64,000 nt of DNA from Zeimonas sp032027205 (GTDB lineage Bacteria; Pseudomonadota; Gammaproteobacteria; Burkholderiales; Burkholderiaceae_E): positions 3,165,418-3,229,417 of the forward strand of contig JAVSMN010000001.1 in the NCBI GenBank assembly GCA_032027205.1, given 5' to 3'. This document shows positions 16,175 to 24,408 of the stretch, one piece after another (the stretch's first letter is position 1; each line of letters begins with the position of its first letter). The notes under the pieces are model-generated. The model was not told where the DNA came from, made no database searches, and saw nothing but the letters and a program-made list of their open reading frames with translations. The position numbers and the translations under genes were made by a program.

Positions 16175-17998
16175 ATGAACTCGGAATCACTTCTCCCGAT
16201 GCCCTTCGACGGGTGCTGCGACCTGGCTTCTGCGGCGGTCGACCTCGGGCCGCTCCCCGATCGCGCAGCCTTGCAATACCAGAGCAGCGGTGACAGGCAG
16301 TCGGGCGCCCTGCTCGTCGGCCGGCTTCGCACCCTGCGGCCGGTCGACGGACGAGCGGCGGGGGAAGTGACCGCGCAGGCGGCGTTCGCGATGTGGCGCG
16401 AACACGGCGATTCGATCCTCGACCTGCTGTCGGGCGAGTTCCTGCTCGCGCTGTGGGATTCGCGGACGAATCGGGCATTGATCGCGGTCGATCGTTTCTC
16501 GACGTTTCCGCTCTACTGGGCGTCGACGAACGGCCGGCTCGGCTTCTCGGCCCGGCCGGCGGAGGCAGCGCGGCTTGCCGGGCTGTCGGCACGGATGGAC
16601 TGGCAGAGCGCCTTCGCCTATGTCTATTTCCACATGATCCCGGCGCCGTTGAGCATCTTCGAGGGCGTTCGAAGGCTCGACCTGGGCGAAGCACTGCGCA
16701 TCGATCGCGGACACGCGGAAGTCGTGCGCTACTGGAATCCCGTCTTCGACGAGCGTCGGCCGTTCGACTTCGGATCCGAACGCAACGCATTTCTCGCTGC
16801 GTTGCGCGCGGGTGTCGCGGAATGCACCGACGGCCTGTCGCGCGAGCAGACAGGCTGCTTCCTGTCGGGTGGCACCGACAGTTCGACGATCGCAGGCCTG
16901 GTCACCCGGCAGTTCGAAGCGCCTGCGCGAACCTTCTCGATCGGTTTCGACGTCGGAGGCTATGACGAGTCGATGTATTCGCGGCTCGCTGCGAAGCACT
17001 TCGGCACCGATCACACCGAGTATTACCTCACGGCCGACGACGTTCTCGCGGGCGTCGAGACGATCGCTACGCAGTACGAGCAGCCGTTCGGCAATTCGTC
17101 GGCAGTTCCGACGTATTTCTGCGCGAACCTTGCCCGAGAGGCCGGGGTCACTCGGATGCTGGGCGGCGACGGCGGCGACGAGCTCTATGGCGGCAACGAA
17201 AGGTATGCCAAGCAGGCGGTTTTCGCGTACTACTCGCGCCTGCCGGGCGCCTTGCGCTCGGGACTGATGGAGCCGCTGCTGTTCGGTCCGTTTCGCAACG
17301 TCTCCCTGGCGCCGTTGGCCAAGGCGCGCAGCTACGTCGAGCAGGCCAACGAGCCGCTGCCGGATCGGCTGCAGAGCCGTTACAACCTGCTCAACTTCCT
17401 CGGCGCCGAGGACGTCTTCACGAGCCACTTCCTGGCGCGCGTCTCGCGTGAGCAGCCGTTGGCACTCGAACGGGCCGTCTGGGACAAGGCGAAGGCGGTG
17501 GTCGAGCCGATGGCGCAGGTCGACAAGCTGCTCGCCTGGGATTTCAAGTTCACGCTCGCAGACAGCGACCTCCCGAAAGTCACCCGAATGTGCCATGCGG
17601 CCGGCGTGCAGGTGTCGTTTCCAATGCTCACTCCCGCGCTGGTCGAGCACTCGTTGCGACTGCCGCCCGAGCAGAAGCTCAAGGGGCGGCGCTTGCGCCA
17701 CTTCTTCCGGGAGTCGCTGCGCGGCTTCCTGCCCGACGAGATCATCGACAAGAAGAAACAGGGGTTCGGCGTGCCGTTCGGCACGTGGCTGCTGAGCCAC
17801 GAGCGCCTGCGCGCGAAGGCGGACGAGGCGCTCCGTTCGCTCGCCGCCCGCAATGTGGTTCGTCCGGAGTTCCTGAACAGGCTCCTGGCGCAATTGCAGT
17901 CCGGACACGCCGGCTATTTCGGTACGATGGTGTGGATCCTGATGATCTTCGAGTTGTGGCTGCGGAATTCATCGCTGGCAGACGAACGTATTCGATGA
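16175..17998 (+). CDS. Asparagine-synthetase-like protein lacking the glutaminase cysteine
   Basis: A 607-residue AsnB homologue. The synthetase half is intact: PP-loop CFLSGGTDSSTIAG (residues 229-240), FSIGFDVGGYDES, EQPFGNSSAVPTYF and MLGGDGGDELYGG. The N-terminal half keeps the class II amidotransferase fold (FLLALWDSRTNRALIAVDRFSTFPLYW), but the protein begins MNSESL and has no Cys2 nucleophile, so it cannot hydrolyse glutamine like a normal AsnB. It may use ammonia or an amine, or receive an amine from a partner. The deacetylase that follows overlaps it by ATGA. No strong Shine-Dalgarno precedes the ATG, so the start carries some doubt. Confidence 0.85.
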   Translation: MNSESLLPMPFDGCCDLASAAVDLGPLPDRAALQYQSSGDRQSGALLVGRLRTLRPVDGRAAGEVTAQAAFAMWREHGDSILDLLSGEFLLALWDSRTNRALIAVDRFSTFPLYWASTNGRLGFSARPAEAARLAGLSARMDWQSAFAYVYFHMIPAPLSIFEGVRRLDLGEALRIDRGHAEVVRYWNPVFDERRPFDFGSERNAFLAALRAGVAECTDGLSREQTGCFLSGGTDSSTIAGLVTRQFEAPARTFSIGFDVGGYDESMYSRLAAKHFGTDHTEYYLTADDVLAGVETIATQYEQPFGNSSAVPTYFCANLAREAGVTRMLGGDGGDELYGGNERYAKQAVFAYYSRLPGALRSGLMEPLLFGPFRNVSLAPLAKARSYVEQANEPLPDRLQSRYNLLNFLGAEDVFTSHFLARVSREQPLALERAVWDKAKAVVEPMAQVDKLLAWDFKFTLADSDLPKVTRMCHAAGVQVSFPMLTPALVEHSLRLPPEQKLKGRRLRHFFRESLRGFLPDEIIDKKKQGFGVPFGTWLLSHERLRAKADEALRSLAARNVVRPEFLNRLLAQLQSGHAGYFGTMVWILMIFELWLRNSSLADERIR

Positions 17999-18966
17999 GC
18001 CTGCTCTTTCGTGCACTCACGGCTGCGGTTGCTCCCGCGGGCGAGCGCAGCCGGTTGTCGGTGTTCTACTTCCACCGGACGCCTGCCGAACCGGATCCGC
18101 TGCTGCCGTCCGAACCGGACGCCCGAATGTTCGACCAGATCCTGGGGTGGATCGGTTCGCAGTTCCGCGTGCTCGATCCGCTGGAGGCCTGCGATCGACT
18201 GTACGACGGGACGTTGCCGTCCCGCCCGGCCGTGATCACCTTCGACGACGGCTATCGCGACAATTTCACGGTGGCGTTCCCGATCCTGCAGCGGCACCGC
18301 ATGCGGGCGGCGTTCTTCGTGGCGACCGCTTTTCTCGACGGTGGAATGATGTTCAACGATCGGGTGATCGAAGCGGTCAGGCGCTGCAGAGGCGGCAGCA
18401 TTTCGTTCACCGGTGCGCAAGGCGATCCCGTCCGTCTGCCAGCCTCAAGCGATCTGGAGCGCCGCCGAGCCATCGACGCAATCCTCGCAGCGATCAAACA
18501 CCTTCCGCCGGAAGACCGGGAGGAGCAAGTCGCGCGGATCGAGCGCGACGCGGGAATCGCCTCGAGGGCCCCGACCTCGGTCGCGAAGATGATGGATCCC
18601 GATCAGGTAGCGAGCCTGCACCGATCGGGGATGCGGATCGGCGGGCATACCCGCACGCATCCGATCCTCGTCAAGATGGACGACGGCGCGGCGCGCGCGG
18701 AGATTGCCGGGGGACTCGACGATCTCGCGGGAATCATCGGCGAGCGCCCGTCGCTGTTCGCTTATCCGAACGGGCGCAACGGAACCGATTTCGACGCGCG
18801 ACATGTTTCGATGCTCGAGGAATCGGGGGTGCGGTTCGCTTTCACCACGCACGCCGGTACGGCGACGCGCCAGGCCTCGAAGCTCGAGTTGCCGCGTTTC
18901 ACGCCGTGGGACCGAAGTCGCCACAAGTTCGGTGTCCGTGCGTGGATGAACGCATTCGGGCACTGA
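17995..18966 (+). CDS. Polysaccharide deacetylase (NodB family)
   Basis: A 323-residue deacetylase. Motif 1 is VITFDDGYRDNF with the two catalytic/metal aspartates, and motif 2 is GGHTRTHPIL with the two metal-binding histidines (HxxxH). FAYPNGRNGTDF and RFAFTTHAGT match later conserved motifs. The residue 'FYFHRTP' near the start suggests a domain with an N-terminal strand and no signal peptide, so it probably acts in the cytoplasm or on lipid-linked intermediates. It overlaps the AsnB-like gene by four bases (ATGA), which suggests that deacetylation exposes the amine that a ligase then uses. Confidence 0.88.
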   Translation: MSLLFRALTAAVAPAGERSRLSVFYFHRTPAEPDPLLPSEPDARMFDQILGWIGSQFRVLDPLEACDRLYDGTLPSRPAVITFDDGYRDNFTVAFPILQRHRMRAAFFVATAFLDGGMMFNDRVIEAVRRCRGGSISFTGAQGDPVRLPASSDLERRRAIDAILAAIKHLPPEDREEQVARIERDAGIASRAPTSVAKMMDPDQVASLHRSGMRIGGHTRTHPILVKMDDGAARAEIAGGLDDLAGIIGERPSLFAYPNGRNGTDFDARHVSMLEESGVRFAFTTHAGTATRQASKLELPRFTPWDRSRHKFGVRAWMNAFGH

Positions 18967-19007
18967 CCGCGTCCGCCGATCTCGCCTGATCGGCGCCGCA
19001 TTGCAGT

Positions 19008-20255
19008 TCAGTGCATGCGGGGGCTACCGCCGGTGATCTCCCGCGCCCGCCGGTAAATCGGCAAAAGGCGTTCGAGCGGCGAGTTTCTCGAATATGCGGC
19101 GATGGCGTCGTATCGATTGACCCGGCGCACGATGCGCTCGAGCTGTCGAACCAGTTCGTCGTCCAGGCCCGACTTCCGGGCGAGTTCGAGGTTCTCGAAG
19201 GTGAGTACCGGGTGATCCGCCAGCACCGTTCGCCGCCAGTGATCGGTCGACTTGTCGGGGAACGTCGCGGCGCTGTCCCAGACGCCGATCGCCTTCAACG
19301 CGATCGCGGTCCTGACGCACTTGTAGCACTTGCCGCAGTTGAAGTCGCCGCCGTTGTTGTGAATGCACACGCGCAGGTTCGACAGCACCAGCGGCGCATC
19401 CCATTCGACGATCCGCTGCGTCTTGGTCGCGCGACTCGCCTCGCCCCCGTCATGAACGATCTGGACGCTCTCCGTGGAAAAGCGGTCGTCGAGCAGCGGG
19501 GTGCTCCCGTGTGGAACCTGATGATGATAGGTGAACGACGACGGGATGCAGACGTATCCGAGGCCCTTCGAGAGCGCCACCGCGGTGGCCGCGAGGACGC
19601 TGCCGAAATAGTACTTCTCCCAGTGCAAGGGGAAGACCGTCCGCAGGTTCGTCTTGCCTACGATCGTCTCGACGCCGGCCGCCCGGGCGAGTTGTTCGAC
19701 CCGACGCTGCGAGGATTCGACGCCCTGGCTGTCTTCGAGGCTGCGCTCCACGCCATGCATGAAGATGAGATGCGAAAGCGCAACCGGCAACGGATCGTGG
19801 TCACGCCGCTTCAGCAATGTGTAGAACGAATCGACGCCTCCGGAAAAGAACGTTGCTGCCCGAGGAGCGCGAGGTGGTGGCGGTTCGTCGCGGGCAGTGG
19901 CGACGATCTTCGTCTTGTGGAATTTCGGGTACCACGTGTTCCAGACGTCCCGAATGAAGGCCAACTGGAAAAGCAGCGACGACGAAATCCTGGGCCCGAT
20001 CTCGAGCGGTTCGCCCGCAGCCATCGACGGCAGCAGAAGGGCGATCGCGAACGGGTCGGCAGACTCGGAAACAAAGTTTTCGTAGTGTCGAGGAAATTCG
20101 AAATAGATTTCCCCTGAGCCATCGGGCGTGTTGGCGAACTCGCGCTCGTTGATTGCCCAAGGCACGACCGCGTGCCCGTGTGGGCGCGGCGCCACCCGGC
20201 CGACGAGCCGGACGTGGTCCGTCGTCGTTCTTTTCTCGACGTCGATCAGTTTCAC
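19008..20255 (-). CDS. PP-loop ATPase with C-terminal cysteine cluster
   Basis: A 415-residue protein. The PP-loop ATP pyrophosphatase motif is FFSGGVDSFYTL (SGGVDS at residues 138-143). Cys297 and the cluster NCGKCYKC (Cys307, 310, 313) form a likely zinc site like the one in QueC-type enzymes. It is not an AsnB because it lacks the amidotransferase half, and the N-terminal ~130 residues are unlike QueC. It would adenylate a carbonyl or carboxylate. It is the last gene of the minus-strand accessory run after the ATP-grasp and Mur-ligase genes. GTG start at 20255 with AGGA five bases upstream. Substrate unknown. Confidence 0.78.
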   Translation of the reverse strand: MKLIDVEKRTTTDHVRLVGRVAPRPHGHAVVPWAINEREFANTPDGSGEIYFEFPRHYENFVSESADPFAIALLLPSMAAGEPLEIGPRISSSLLFQLAFIRDVWNTWYPKFHKTKIVATARDEPPPPRAPRAATFFSGGVDSFYTLLKRRDHDPLPVALSHLIFMHGVERSLEDSQGVESSQRRVEQLARAAGVETIVGKTNLRTVFPLHWEKYYFGSVLAATAVALSKGLGYVCIPSSFTYHHQVPHGSTPLLDDRFSTESVQIVHDGGEASRATKTQRIVEWDAPLVLSNLRVCIHNNGGDFNCGKCYKCVRTAIALKAIGVWDSAATFPDKSTDHWRRTVLADHPVLTFENLELARKSGLDDELVRQLERIVRRVNRYDAIAAYSRNSPLERLLPIYRRAREITGGSPRMH

Positions 20256-20318
20256 GGAATCCTCGCCTCTCGCTGTACCGCTGACAGAAAACGATTGAAG
20301 GACAGTTACCGACGTTGC

Positions 20319-21521
20319 CTAATTCGATTGCGCCGTTCGCGCCTCCGAATCGCCTTCTGCCCCAGGATTCTCCTGCGCCCACTCGAGCAGGTGGTCCGTC
20401 CATTCCGTTCCGCCGAGAGGGCAGCAGCCGACCTGTTGCGCGAGCACGCTATCCCAGTTGTAGTTCGCTTCCAGCACGACGGGTCCGTGATCGGTGATCG
20501 CAATGTCCCATCCGACCGATGGAAATTGCGGAAAGCAGTCGTGCGCACGCACGGCAAGCGCCTTGACCGCGTCCCAACAGGGCAGGACTCGGCCGCTTAC
20601 TTTCGCTCCGGTGTCCGGAATTCTGTCCAGGTCGAGATGCGCGTGGTGCAGATCCTTCAGCACTGCGATTCCGAGAGTGCCCGTGTCCATGTCGATCGTG
20701 CACGCGAGACCGCCGCGCGCAAAATTGTCGGCTATGTCTCCGCTCCTCGGGATGCGGAAAGCGCACAGCAGGATTCGGGGATCTCCGCCCCCGCGCGAGC
20801 GAAAAGTGACTACCCGGACTGTACAGAGACCGACCGGGCTCAATTCGAGGAGGTCGGGGTGGTTCGACAGGCGTCGTTGCAGGACGTAAGGGGCCTTTTG
20901 AGAGAGTTCCACGAGGTGCGCCAGCAAGCCCTTTTCGTCGCAGGCGGCTCCAGATTCCTGGTCGACCCAACCCGCACCGTCCCACGACCACGACATCGCA
21001 CCCTGACCGCACATCGCCTGTGCTTCCTTTGCGAAAAGGTGCGCGCCGGGAAGCGAGTTGCCGCTCCACCACTCGATCGTGCCGTCGGAGAACTCCGCGA
21101 CCATCTCCGGTGTCGGCAAGCCGGCAGCCACCGCGGCACGCGCGAAGCGGCGTTTGTCGGCCAGCAGTTCGGCATCGACGGCGAGCCGGCGATAGAGGTT
21201 CGACCTGATCTCGTAGTTGAACTGTGACGGCACGAAGAGCACCTCGTCCGTCTCGCGGTACAGTCGATAGCGATAGAAGTCCTCGACGCTGAACCCTTCG
21301 TTCAACCGATGCAACAGCATGGCGGCCTGGCGTGCGACGCCCACCGAATGATGGCGGGACACGTCATGCCCATAGCGCGCAACGGAAAGTACCGCCTTCG
21401 CAGTTCGCCGTAGCGGGCGAGTCCACGGCGGCGGTTGACGCCGGCCCGCGTGCAAGCGCGCATAAGGCTTGAGCAGGACGCCGTATACGTTGTCGAGCGC
21501 GGTTTTCTGGGACGACGACAT
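20319..21521 (-). CDS. ATP-grasp ligase, sugar-transfer-associated type (second of three)
   Basis: About 400 residues. The N-terminal third is alpha-helical and basic. The ATP-grasp core shows LFAKEAQAMCGQGAM, VLQRRLSNHPDLLEL, VRVVTFRSRG, DIADNFARGGLACTIDMDTG and GWDIAITDHGPVVLEANYNW (metal-binding E-x-N). The ATG at 21521 lies nine bases after AAGGA and is preferred over the ATG at 21530. It lies directly downstream of the MurF-like gene with 38 bases between, so the two are probably co-transcribed. It resembles the proteins at 13017 and 23275 in the DNF..G and WDIAI blocks, and probably forms an amide bond in glycan modification. Confidence 0.85.
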   Translation of the reverse strand: MSSSQKTALDNVYGVLLKPYARLHAGRRQPPPWTRPLRRTAKAVLSVARYGHDVSRHHSVGVARQAAMLLHRLNEGFSVEDFYRYRLYRETDEVLFVPSQFNYEIRSNLYRRLAVDAELLADKRRFARAAVAAGLPTPEMVAEFSDGTIEWWSGNSLPGAHLFAKEAQAMCGQGAMSWSWDGAGWVDQESGAACDEKGLLAHLVELSQKAPYVLQRRLSNHPDLLELSPVGLCTVRVVTFRSRGGGDPRILLCAFRIPRSGDIADNFARGGLACTIDMDTGTLGIAVLKDLHHAHLDLDRIPDTGAKVSGRVLPCWDAVKALAVRAHDCFPQFPSVGWDIAITDHGPVVLEANYNWDSVLAQQVGCCPLGGTEWTDHLLEWAQENPGAEGDSEARTAQSN

Positions 21522-21559
21522 CGCTCGCATTCCTTGGGTTACATGCTGACCGGCTTGGC

Positions 21560-23173
21560 TCAGACGAGGCCGCCCAGCTTCTGGAATTGCCAGTTCACCC
21601 ACCGGCGCAATGGCGCTGGGGCGCGCGGCCTGGCCCACTCGAGCGCGTTCTGAATCAGGAGAAAGGCAGACACCGACGACTGTTGCAAGCGCGCAACCGG
21701 CGCTGGCAGGAGACTTAGCAACCGCAGTTGCGCGGCGACTTCACGCACGTGGCTTCCGTGCGAGCCCTTGAAAAGGATGACGTCTCCCTCGCACAGGCTG
21801 CGAGCCAGCGGTTCGAGCATTTCGCCGGGGGAATCGAACCATCGAACCTGGCACGACGAAGCGAGGCGATCGCGCAAGGCGTGCATCGCTTCGCCGCAGA
21901 GCAGGACATTCGTGATGCCGGCCTGGCGCAATGGTTCTGCCAGCGCCTCGTGTTGCGCGCGAGACTCGACGCCCAGTTCGAGCATGTCGCCCAGGACCGC
22001 GATGCGCCGGCCGTTGGAACCTGGCCTCAGCGACGCGAGCAGCCCGAAGGCCGCTTGCATGGAAGCCGGGCTCGCATTGTAGGAATCGTCGACCACCGTT
22101 ATGTGTCGCCCGCACACCCGCAGCTTCTCGATTCGGCTGCGTCCGATTGCGGGTTGCACCGTTGCGCACTCGGCAACGACTGCGTTGAGATCGGCCCCCG
22201 CGGCGTGCGCAGCGGCGAGAACGCCCAGACTGTCGAGCGCCATGTGGCGACCCGGCAGGCTCAGCCGGTAGCTCAGATGCTCATTGCCGAACCGGGCGGT
22301 GACGGTGCCGGACTCGGCGTCGTAGTCGAGCAATCGGCAGTCGGCAGCCTGGCTCTCCCCGAAAGTGACGATCCGCGCTCCGCTGCGACGTGCGATGGCC
22401 TCAGCGCGTTCGAAATGTTCGAGATCCCGGTTGATGACGGCTGTTCCATCGGACGGCAGGTGCGCAAAGATGCTGGCTTTCTTCTCGGTGAGTTCGGCCA
22501 GGCCGCTGTGCAAGTCCATGTGCACCGGGGACACGTGCGTAAGCAGCGCTACGTGGGGGCGGAGCTCGGCCGTTGCGCCCTGCAGGAGCGCCTGCAGCGA
22601 TACTTCGACGACGAGGAAGTCGGCGGTGCCCAGATTCGCGGCTTGGCACAGGACGCCATCGTGGAAGTTCTTTTGCCCGTTGGACCGCACGCTTCCCTGC
22701 CGCGACAACAGGTGTTTCAAGAGTTGGCACGAGCTTGTCTTGCCGACGCTGCCGGTCACTGCGACGGCAGTCGTGGCGCTGTTCTGACGCAGGTGTGCGA
22801 CGAGTGCGCGCAACGCCTCGGGAACCGAATCGACCTGCAGCACAGGTGCTCGAATGCCGGACAGATCCGAGTCCGGAGCCGCCAGTAGCCCGCTGCGCGC
22901 GAGTTTGGTGTCCAAGCGCTCCCGATCGACGCCGTACTCCATTTGCGCGGTCTTGACGAGGACGAGCTGACCGGGCGCGTGGTCGAAGGCGGAACAACAC
23001 AACCCCCCGTACCGCCACTCGGAGGGGGGCAACGAGGTCCATTGCCCGCCTGTCAGCCGGGCAAGCGCAGGCGCGTCGAGTTGCGACGAGCGCCGGGGCG
23101 CGGCTTGTTGCATGAGGCGTCCGAGATCCCAAAGCAAGCGGAGGAAGTCCGCAATTCGGGTGCCCGGAAACAC
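21560..23173 (-). CDS. MurF-like Mur ligase
   Basis: A 537-residue Mur ligase. ATP binding is by VTGSVGKTSS (residues 140-148; the usual form is GTxGKT). The MurF-type signature is VVDDSYNASPASMQAA, followed by RIAVLGDMLELG and VILFKGSHGSHVREV, both as in MurF. The N-terminal ~120 residues are longer than in normal MurF. This is not the cell-wall MurF, which sits in the division cluster; here it lies between two ATP-grasp genes, so it probably adds an amino acid or peptide to a carboxylate on a glycan precursor. GTG start at 23173 is tentative: GGAGG is 14 bases upstream and an in-frame TAG precedes it. Confidence 0.85.
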   Translation of the reverse strand: MFPGTRIADFLRLLWDLGRLMQQAAPRRSSQLDAPALARLTGGQWTSLPPSEWRYGGLCCSAFDHAPGQLVLVKTAQMEYGVDRERLDTKLARSGLLAAPDSDLSGIRAPVLQVDSVPEALRALVAHLRQNSATTAVAVTGSVGKTSSCQLLKHLLSRQGSVRSNGQKNFHDGVLCQAANLGTADFLVVEVSLQALLQGATAELRPHVALLTHVSPVHMDLHSGLAELTEKKASIFAHLPSDGTAVINRDLEHFERAEAIARRSGARIVTFGESQAADCRLLDYDAESGTVTARFGNEHLSYRLSLPGRHMALDSLGVLAAAHAAGADLNAVVAECATVQPAIGRSRIEKLRVCGRHITVVDDSYNASPASMQAAFGLLASLRPGSNGRRIAVLGDMLELGVESRAQHEALAEPLRQAGITNVLLCGEAMHALRDRLASSCQVRWFDSPGEMLEPLARSLCEGDVILFKGSHGSHVREVAAQLRLLSLLPAPVARLQQSSVSAFLLIQNALEWARPRAPAPLRRWVNWQFQKLGGLV

Positions 23174-23274
23174 CTACCGGTCGGTTCCCTCCGCTAACGG
23201 CCTCGACGTACTCAACGGTACGCTGTCACTGGACGTTGCAAGGAACCACAACTCTCGTCGTTGAAGGGAGCAAC

Positions 23275-24390
23275 TTAGCGCTGCGCCGACTCCAACACGG
23301 ACGAGATTTCGCGCTTCAGCCCTCGCTGATGCGCGATCTGCAGGATCGAAAGGTCGTACGTCAGGTTTGCCTCGACGACCAGGACGCCGCGCTCGGAAAT
23401 TGCGATGTCCCAGCCGGCACTGCGGAGTTCCGGCAGGCTTTCCTGGGCGCGCAAGGCGCACTGAACCAGGTCGTTCCAGAGCGGCAGCGTGAACCCCGCG
23501 ATTTTCTTGCCGGTTTCCGGATGGATTTCGAAGTCGGTGATTTCCGGCCAGTCCTTGCGCCTCGATCCCCACGCTCGCGACAGGGTTCCGGTTGCGAGAT
23601 CGATTCCCGCGAGGAGATTGCCCGAAGCGCCCTTCGAGAAGTTGTCGGTGGCGTTCGTACCCACCGTCACCTTGAACCCGGCGACGACGGCGCGCGCTGC
23701 GCCCTCCTGCATCGCGGTCACGACCCGGGCCGTTGCCAGGCCGTGCGACGACACCACTCCACCGAGCCCCGGATGCGAGCGGATGCGTGGTTGAACGATC
23801 CACCCCTTCTCCTGGCTCAACTTCGCCTGGATGTGTCGGTGCAGGTCGTCGATCGTTCCTTCGACGCCTTCGTACCGGTATAGATTTTCGCGCACGTGCG
23901 AAACCGCGAACGATCCCTCGCCGTACGTGCCATCGACCGACTTGACGAAGAGATCCCCGGGACTCGATTGCATGACCGCGCGCCATTCAGCGAGATCGTT
24001 GCCGCTGCGCACTTCGGGGCCCAGAGGGTCCGGCGAGTCGCCGATCAGGCAGAACACCGGGATCGTCGGCACCCCGTGGCGAACGCAGTGCTGGTACATC
24101 AGCGCCTTGTTCTGCGCGATCCGGTGCATTGCCGGCCGGCTCATTCCACGCAAGCGTTCCTTGAAGGCCGGATCGTCGGTGACGTAGTTTCCCCACTCGC
24201 TTTGCGGCACCGTCGAGAAACGGTACAGCGAGTAGTAGAGCGGCCCGACTCCGTATCCGAGGCGCGCGCGAGCGATTCGATACGCGCCGCCGATCAGGGA
24301 GCCCGTTTCCTTTGCCTCTTGCGATATTCCCAGCGAGTACTGCCGGGCGAGGCGGCGGACTTCCCGCAGGGCCGGTTTTATTCGGCGCAT
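23275..24390 (-). CDS. ATP-grasp ligase, sugar-transfer-associated type (third of three)
   Basis: A 371-residue protein. ATP-grasp marks: LFVKSVDGTYGEGSFAV (lysine and G-rich loop), GWIVQPRIRSHPGL, ARVVTAM, TNATDNFSKGASGNLLAGID, and AGWDIAISERGVLVVEANLTYD with the terminal Glu and Asn. It is the paralogue of the proteins at 13017 and 20319, sharing DNF..G and WDIAI. It follows the XrtA amidotransferase gene by 18 bases on the same strand and is likely part of that operon. ATG at 24390. Such enzymes use ATP to join a carboxylate to an amine or hydroxyl; I infer a role in glycan decoration. Confidence 0.85.
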   Translation of the reverse strand: MRRIKPALREVRRLARQYSLGISQEAKETGSLIGGAYRIARARLGYGVGPLYYSLYRFSTVPQSEWGNYVTDDPAFKERLRGMSRPAMHRIAQNKALMYQHCVRHGVPTIPVFCLIGDSPDPLGPEVRSGNDLAEWRAVMQSSPGDLFVKSVDGTYGEGSFAVSHVRENLYRYEGVEGTIDDLHRHIQAKLSQEKGWIVQPRIRSHPGLGGVVSSHGLATARVVTAMQEGAARAVVAGFKVTVGTNATDNFSKGASGNLLAGIDLATGTLSRAWGSRRKDWPEITDFEIHPETGKKIAGFTLPLWNDLVQCALRAQESLPELRSAGWDIAISERGVLVVEANLTYDLSILQIAHQRGLKREISSVLESAQR

Positions 24391-24408
24391 TGCGTCACAT
24401 CCCGTCTT

